From Stenotrophomonas indicatrix (GTDB lineage Bacteria; Pseudomonadota; Gammaproteobacteria; Xanthomonadales; Xanthomonadaceae): DNA of 64,000 nt. Shown piece by piece: positions 59,797 through 64,000 of this stretch. Position 1 is the first letter of the stretch; the number at the start of each line of letters is the position of its first letter. The translations under genes were made by a program, and so were the position numbers. The stretch lies in NCBI RefSeq assembly GCF_002750975.1, contig NZ_PEJS01000002.1:248001-312000 (forward strand), in the 5' to 3' direction. The notes below the pieces were generated by a model that saw only the letters and a list, made by a program, of their open reading frames with translations, did not search any database and was not told the DNA's origin.

Positions 59797-60468
59797 ATGC
59801 ACACGCCCTCGTTCCCCGTCGCCCCCGGCGAAACCGCCTGCATTGCACTGGAGGGCCCGGTTGGCCCGCTGGAAGTGCTCGTCGACCTGCCCAAGGCCGA
59901 TGTGCCGGTGCAGCCGATCGTGGCCATCATCTGCCATCCGCTGTCCACCGAAGGCGGCACCCTGCACAACAAGGTGGTCACCATGACCGCCACCACCCTG
60001 CGCGAGCTGGGCATTGCCACGGTGCGCTTCAACTTCCGCAGCGTCGGCGGCTCTGCCGGTGAATTCGACCATGGCGTGGGCGAGCAGGAGGACCTCAAGG
60101 CCGTCACCGCCTGGGTCCGCCAGCAGCGCCCGGACGACCGCCTGTGGCTGGCCGGTTTCAGCTTCGGCGCATTCGTTTCGCTGAAGGCTGCCGCCGAGCT
60201 GCAGCCCGAAGCGCTGATCTCGATCGCGCCGCCGGCGGGCCGTTGGGACTTCGATGGCATCGCGCCGCCGGCCCGCTGGCTGGTGATCCAGGGCGAGCAG
60301 GATGAAATCGTCGACCCGCAGGCCGTGTACCAGTGGCTGGACACCCTCGATGCCCCGCATGAACTGGTGCGCATGCCCGAAACCAGCCACTTCTTCCACC
60401 GCAAGCTGATCGACCTGCGCGGCGCGCTCACCCACGGCGTCAAGCATTGGCTGGGCACGGCGGCATGA
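59797..60468 (+). CDS. COG2945-type alpha/beta hydrolase
   Basis: This 223-residue cytosolic hydrolase has the nucleophile elbow GFSFGAF, oxyanion segment CHPLSTEGGTLHNKVV, RFNFRSVGGS, an Asp in GEQDEIVDP and the catalytic His in PETSHFFHRKLIDL. The family's substrate is unknown. Its TGA overlaps the ATG of zapE by 4 bp, so translation is coupled. Confidence 0.88.
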   Translation: MHTPSFPVAPGETACIALEGPVGPLEVLVDLPKADVPVQPIVAIICHPLSTEGGTLHNKVVTMTATTLRELGIATVRFNFRSVGGSAGEFDHGVGEQEDLKAVTAWVRQQRPDDRLWLAGFSFGAFVSLKAAAELQPEALISIAPPAGRWDFDGIAPPARWLVIQGEQDEIVDPQAVYQWLDTLDAPHELVRMPETSHFFHRKLIDLRGALTHGVKHWLGTAA

Positions 60469-61565
60469 GCGAGGCGGAACTGACCCCGACGCAGCGCTAC
60501 GCGGCCGGGGTGGAACGCGGCGATTGGCAGAACGACCCGGCCCAGCATGCGGCCCTGGCCGAGCTGGACCGGATCCATCTGGCCCTGGTGGACAGCGCCG
60601 AGGACGGCTGGCTGGACCGCCTGTCCTCGTTCTGGAAGAAGCCCGAGCCGGTCAAGGGCCTGTACTTCTGGGGCGGCGTCGGCCGCGGCAAGACCTTCCT
60701 GGTCGACCTGTTCTACGACGGCCTGCCGATCAAGCAGAAGTACCGCACCCACTTCCATCGGTTCATGCGCAACGTCCACGAGCGCCTGCGCGAGCACCAG
60801 GGCCAGAGCGATCCGCTGGCGAAGATCGCCCAGGAATGGCGCAGCAACCTGCGCGTGCTGGTGCTGGACGAATTCTTCGTCACCGACATCGGCGATGCCA
60901 TGCTGCTGGCGCGCCTGCTGGAGCGGATGTTCGCCGAGGGCGTGACCCTGGTCACCACCTCCAACACGGCGGTGGAAAACCTGTACCTCAACGGCCTGCA
61001 GCGCGAGAGCTTCATGCCGGCCATCGGCCTGCTGCAGCGCTACTGCGTGGAGCTGTACGCCGAGGGCACCGAGGATTACCGCATGCGCGCGCTGACCCGC
61101 TCGCCGGTGTACCGCGCGCCGCTGGCCGCCGACAGTGACACCTGGCTGGCCACGCGCTGGGGCGAACTGAGCGGCGGCCAACCGGCCAAGGCGGGCAACA
61201 TCGAGATCGAGAGCCGCAAGATTCCGGTGCGCGCGCGCGGCAAGAGCATTGCCTGGTTCGACTTCGCCGCGCTGTGTGAAGGCCCGCGTGGGCCGTCGGA
61301 TTACATCGAGATCGCGCACGAGTTCAACACCGTGCTGCTGGGCGGCATTCCGGCCTTTGATCGCCTGAACGAGGATGCCGCGCGCCGCTTCGTCAATCTG
61401 ATCGACGAGCTGTACGACCGCCACGTCAACCTGGTCTGCACCGCCAGCACCTCGCCGGTCGAGCTGTACACCGGTACCCGGCTGCAGGGCGCGTTCGAGC
61501 GTACGGCCTCGCGCCTGATCGAAATGCAGAGCGCCGAGTACCTGGGTACCCCGCACCGGGCGTGA
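60465..61565 (+). CDS. zapE: ZapE, AFG1-like cell-division ATPase
   Basis: ZapE is an ATPase that acts on FtsZ bundles during late division, especially under stress. The 366 residues have Walker A GGVGRGKT (70-77), Walker B VLVLDEFFVTD, a sensor motif VTTSNTA and a C-terminal region with RFVNLIDELYDRHVNLVCTA. The ATG at 60465 overlaps the upstream hydrolase stop. The order hydrolase-zapE before nrdA is not a usual functional unit; the gap after zapE is large. Confidence 0.95.
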   Translation: MSEAELTPTQRYAAGVERGDWQNDPAQHAALAELDRIHLALVDSAEDGWLDRLSSFWKKPEPVKGLYFWGGVGRGKTFLVDLFYDGLPIKQKYRTHFHRFMRNVHERLREHQGQSDPLAKIAQEWRSNLRVLVLDEFFVTDIGDAMLLARLLERMFAEGVTLVTTSNTAVENLYLNGLQRESFMPAIGLLQRYCVELYAEGTEDYRMRALTRSPVYRAPLAADSDTWLATRWGELSGGQPAKAGNIEIESRKIPVRARGKSIAWFDFAALCEGPRGPSDYIEIAHEFNTVLLGGIPAFDRLNEDAARRFVNLIDELYDRHVNLVCTASTSPVELYTGTRLQGAFERTASRLIEMQSAEYLGTPHRA

Positions 61566-61576
61566 CAACCGGGGCG

Positions 61577-61650
61577 GATGCCGGCCGCTGGCCGGCATCC
61601 GCCTGGTGCTTCCGCAGGTCATGGGCTGCCGGCCAGCGGCCGGCACTACC
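61577..61650. repeat. SMAG-like palindrome pair
   Basis: A degenerate GATGCCGGCCGCTGGCCGGC faces CGGCCAGCGGCCGGCACTAC. It lies just after zapE. Confidence 0.85.
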
Positions 61651-61693
61651 TGATGCTGCCCCGTCCACCGGCTGCCCACTGTCTGCCCACCAC

Positions 61694-61702
61694 CTATCCA
61701 CA
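61694..61702 (+). promoter_or_regulatory. DnaA-box-like site upstream of nrdA
   Basis: CTATCCACA differs from the DnaA consensus TTATCCACA at one base. It lies about 230 bp upstream of the predicted nrdA start point. DnaA control of nrdAB is known in E. coli; here it is only suggestive. Confidence 0.4.
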
Positions 61703-61884
61703 GACTTGTCCCTCGCCTGCGTGGTCCTGTCATGTGAAGCTGTCATCGTTCCGCTGGTGGGGCGCTGATTGCCACCGCGATGACGTGTTTCGGGCTTGAC
61801 TGCGCAGCCCGTTCCAGCAGGTCCAAAGCGTCCAAACCGGGCGCCGATGGCACGATCCTTGCGGCGCAAGGGATTGCCGAATTT

Positions 61885-61934
61885 CACTACATTTGGCGTT
61901 GACGGACCCAACTACCCCCACTATCTTGTGGCTG
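61885..61934 (+). promoter_or_regulatory. nrdA promoter with two NrdR-box-like sites
   Basis: TTGACG (61899-61904) and TATCTT (61922-61927) are spaced 17 bp apart, a good sigma-70 promoter. Two similar sequences, CACTACATTTGGC (from 61885) and CACTATCTTGTGG (from 61919), overlap the region just upstream of -35 and the -10 box. They are 34 bp apart, about the three helical turns seen between tandem NrdR boxes. The leader to the nrdA GTG is about 227 nt with no obvious further element. Confidence 0.65.
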
Positions 61935-62160
61935 TCGGTTGTGGGGACCCCAAGCCGCCGGGTCCATGGAATGGATCGCCGGACCCTCCGGTGATACGCC
62001 CTCCATGCCCGCAGCGGCACCGGTCAGCACTGCCAGCGGCAGCCACAGGCGCAGGGTCTCAATTCCTGCGACACCGGTCTGCCACCCTGGGCTGTCATGT
62101 CCCGGGCCGCGTCACCCGATGCTCCGAGCCACCATCCATCACGCCAAGAGGACACACGCC

Positions 62161-64000
62161 GTGACCACCGAGACCAGCGCCACCATCGAGAAGGAAAGCG
62201 AATTCCTGTTGACGTCGCCGCCGACGTCCAACGCGATGAGTGTGACCAAGCGCAATGGCACGACCGAGCTGGTGGATCTGAACAAGATCGTCCGCGCGGT
62301 GCAGCGTTCCTCCGAGGGCCTGCACGCCGTCGATCCGATGCGTGTGGCCACCCGCACCATTTCCGGCCTGTACAACGGCGCCACTACCCAGGAGCTGGAC
62401 GAACTGTCCATCCGCACCGCGGCGCTGCTGATCGGCGAAGAACCCGAATACGGCCGCCTGGCCGCGCGCCTGCTGGCCAACTTCATCGCCAAGGAAGTGT
62501 CCAACCAGGAAATCCACGCGTTCTCGCAGTCGGTGGGTCGTGGCCACGAAGTGGGCCTGATCAACGACCGCCTGCTGAACTTCGTGCAGACCAACGCACG
62601 CAAGCTCAACGATGCCATCGACAGCTCGCTGGACCTGAACTTCGATTACTTCGGCCTGCGTACCCTGTACGACCGCTACCTGCTGCGCCACCCGCACACC
62701 CGCAAGGTGATCGAGACCCCGCAGCAGTTCTTCCTGCGCATCGCCAGCGCGCTGAGCGAGGATGTGCCGGAAACCCTGGCGCTGTACAAGCGCATGGGCA
62801 ACCTGGACTACCTGCCGTCCAGCCCGACCCTGTTCAACTCCGGCACCACCCACGAGCAGCTGTCCTCGTGCTTCCTGCTGGACTCGCCGCAGGATTCGCT
62901 GGAATCGATCTACTCCAAGTACGGCGACATCGCCCAGCTGTCGAAGTTCTCCGGCGGCATCGGCGTCAGCTACACCCGTGTGCGTTCGCGTGGCTCGCTC
63001 ATCAAGTCGACCAACGGCCACTCCAACGGCATCGTGCCGTGGCTGAAGACCATGGATTCGTCGGTGGCAGCGGTGAACCAGGGTGGCAAGCGCAAGGGCG
63101 CGGCCTGTGTGTACCTGGAAACCTGGCACGCCGACATCGAGGACTTCCTCGAGCTGCGTGACAACACCGGCGACGAATCGCGCCGTGCGCACAACCTGAA
63201 CCTGGCCAACTGGATCCCGGACCTGTTCATGAAGCGTGTCGAATCGGACCAGGAATGGTCGCTGTTCGATCCGCGCGTGGTGCCCGAGTTCACCGACCTG
63301 TTCGGCGAAGCCTTCGAGGCCGCCTACCTGCAGGCCGAAGCACAGGGCAAGGCCAACCGCACCATCTCCGCACGCAAGCTGTACTCGCGGATGATGCGCA
63401 CCCTGGCCGAGACCGGCAACGGCTGGATGACCTTCAAGGACAAGTGCAACCGCGCCAGCAACCAGACCCTGCGCGCTGGCAATGTGATCCACCTGTCCAA
63501 CCTGTGCACCGAGATCCTGGAAGTCACCTCGGCTGAAGAAACCGCGGTGTGCAACCTGGGTTCGATCAACCTGGGCAACCACTTCGACGGCAACGGCGAG
63601 TTCGATTTCGACAAGCTGGCCGACACCGTGCGCCTGGCCGTGCGCCAGCTGGACCGCGTGATCGACCTGAACTTCTACCCGATCGAATCGGCGCGCCGCG
63701 GCAACCTGCGCTGGCGTCCGGTCGGCCTGGGCTGCATGGGCCTGCAGGACGTGTTCTTCCGCAAGCGCCTGCCGTTCGATGGCGCCGAAGCCCGCGCGCT
63801 GTCGAAGAAGATTGCCGAGACCATCTACTTCCACGCGCTGGAAACCTCGGTCGAACTGGCCCAGGAACGCGGCAAGCACCCGTCCTTCGCCGACACCCGT
63901 GCGGCCAGCGGCGAGCTTCAGTTCGATGCCTGGAACGTGGTGCCGGAAGATGCCGCGCGCTGGGATGCCCTGCGTGAACGCATCAAGGAACACGGCCTGC
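62161..64000 (+). CDS. nrdA: Class Ia ribonucleotide reductase, large subunit (partial)
   Basis: NrdA reduces ribonucleoside diphosphates to deoxyribonucleotides for DNA synthesis. The first 613 codons are present; the gene runs off the right edge. It starts at GTG 62161 after AGAGGA. Residues about 25-115 form an ATP-cone allosteric domain (VTKRNGTTELVDLNKIVRAV). The redox cysteine is in LSSCFLLDSP, the radical-site triad in SNLCTEIL (Asn, Cys, Glu), and the second redox cysteine in AVCNLGSINL. PGG-type loops follow (RPVGLGCMGLQDVF). The small subunit nrdB should lie beyond the window. Confidence 0.97.
   Translation, partial: MTTETSATIEKESEFLLTSPPTSNAMSVTKRNGTTELVDLNKIVRAVQRSSEGLHAVDPMRVATRTISGLYNGATTQELDELSIRTAALLIGEEPEYGRLAARLLANFIAKEVSNQEIHAFSQSVGRGHEVGLINDRLLNFVQTNARKLNDAIDSSLDLNFDYFGLRTLYDRYLLRHPHTRKVIETPQQFFLRIASALSEDVPETLALYKRMGNLDYLPSSPTLFNSGTTHEQLSSCFLLDSPQDSLESIYSKYGDIAQLSKFSGGIGVSYTRVRSRGSLIKSTNGHSNGIVPWLKTMDSSVAAVNQGGKRKGAACVYLETWHADIEDFLELRDNTGDESRRAHNLNLANWIPDLFMKRVESDQEWSLFDPRVVPEFTDLFGEAFEAAYLQAEAQGKANRTISARKLYSRMMRTLAETGNGWMTFKDKCNRASNQTLRAGNVIHLSNLCTEILEVTSAEETAVCNLGSINLGNHFDGNGEFDFDKLADTVRLAVRQLDRVIDLNFYPIESARRGNLRWRPVGLGCMGLQDVFFRKRLPFDGAEARALSKKIAETIYFHALETSVELAQERGKHPSFADTRAASGELQFDAWNVVPEDAARWDALRERIKEHGL

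Noticed and set aside
61796..62164. 122-codon ORF in the nrdA leader
   Set aside because: It crosses the predicted promoter and has no start signal or recognisable sequence.

Overview
The window is high-GC, gene-dense chromosomal DNA that looks like Stenotrophomonas (Xanthomonadaceae), probably the S. maltophilia group. The evidence is the many GTAG-type palindromes (SMAG-like REP elements), the oleABCD olefin cluster known from Xanthomonas and Stenotrophomonas, a XVIPCD-type type IV secretion effector, and the ubiJ-ubiB, aceB-aceA and leucine-degradation gene orders. The window starts inside a TonB-dependent receptor gene and ends inside nrdA. I found no tRNA, rRNA, CRISPR array or complete insertion sequence.

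Layout. 1-7360: a TonB-dependent receptor behind a TPP riboswitch, an APH-family kinase, a glycine-zipper protein, and a predicted T4SS peptidoglycan-degrading effector with a lipoprotein that may be its immunity partner. 7565-12282: a divergent response regulator / EvgS-BvgS-like hybrid kinase pair and a cytochrome c lipoprotein. 12349-16745: ETF:ubiquinone oxidoreductase, glutaryl-CoA dehydrogenase, TrmL, and a small exported protein with four VRP repeats behind an excellent sigma-54 promoter. 17151-20513: an M16 peptidase and a DUF4156 lipoprotein. 20616-25918: oleA, oleB, oleC and oleD, with a YkgJ-type cysteine-cluster gene on the opposite strand between oleB and oleC. 26040-35985: DUF1328, Ddl, ubiJ-ubiB, a methyltransferase, TruC, a threefold tandem duplication at a gene junction, ArfB, an acyltransferase and an M3 peptidase. 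36326-44761: two degenerate AroQ-like genes, a LepB paralogue, an MFS pump, two LysR regulators and the glyoxylate-shunt genes aceB-aceA.

45128-50306 is the most unusual region. A cNMP-binding/GGDEF protein lies 15 bp upstream of a class III cyclase-like TPR protein. Next come a 98-residue NHLP/Nif11-like precursor peptide ending in Gly-Gly on the opposite strand, and a divergent SagB-like flavin dehydrogenase. I read the last three as a peptide-modification (RiPP-like) system whose chemistry is, to my knowledge, undescribed.

50352-64000: methylcrotonyl-CoA carboxylase subunits and isovaleryl-CoA dehydrogenase (leucine degradation) with a divergent TetR regulator, a cytochrome c5, an exported nuclease, a DUF3011 lipoprotein, an EamA transporter, an alpha/beta hydrolase overlapping zapE, and the nrdA promoter and coding start. 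Intergenic spaces are rich in palindromic repeats. These include long stem elements whose two arms differ between loci but stay perfectly complementary.
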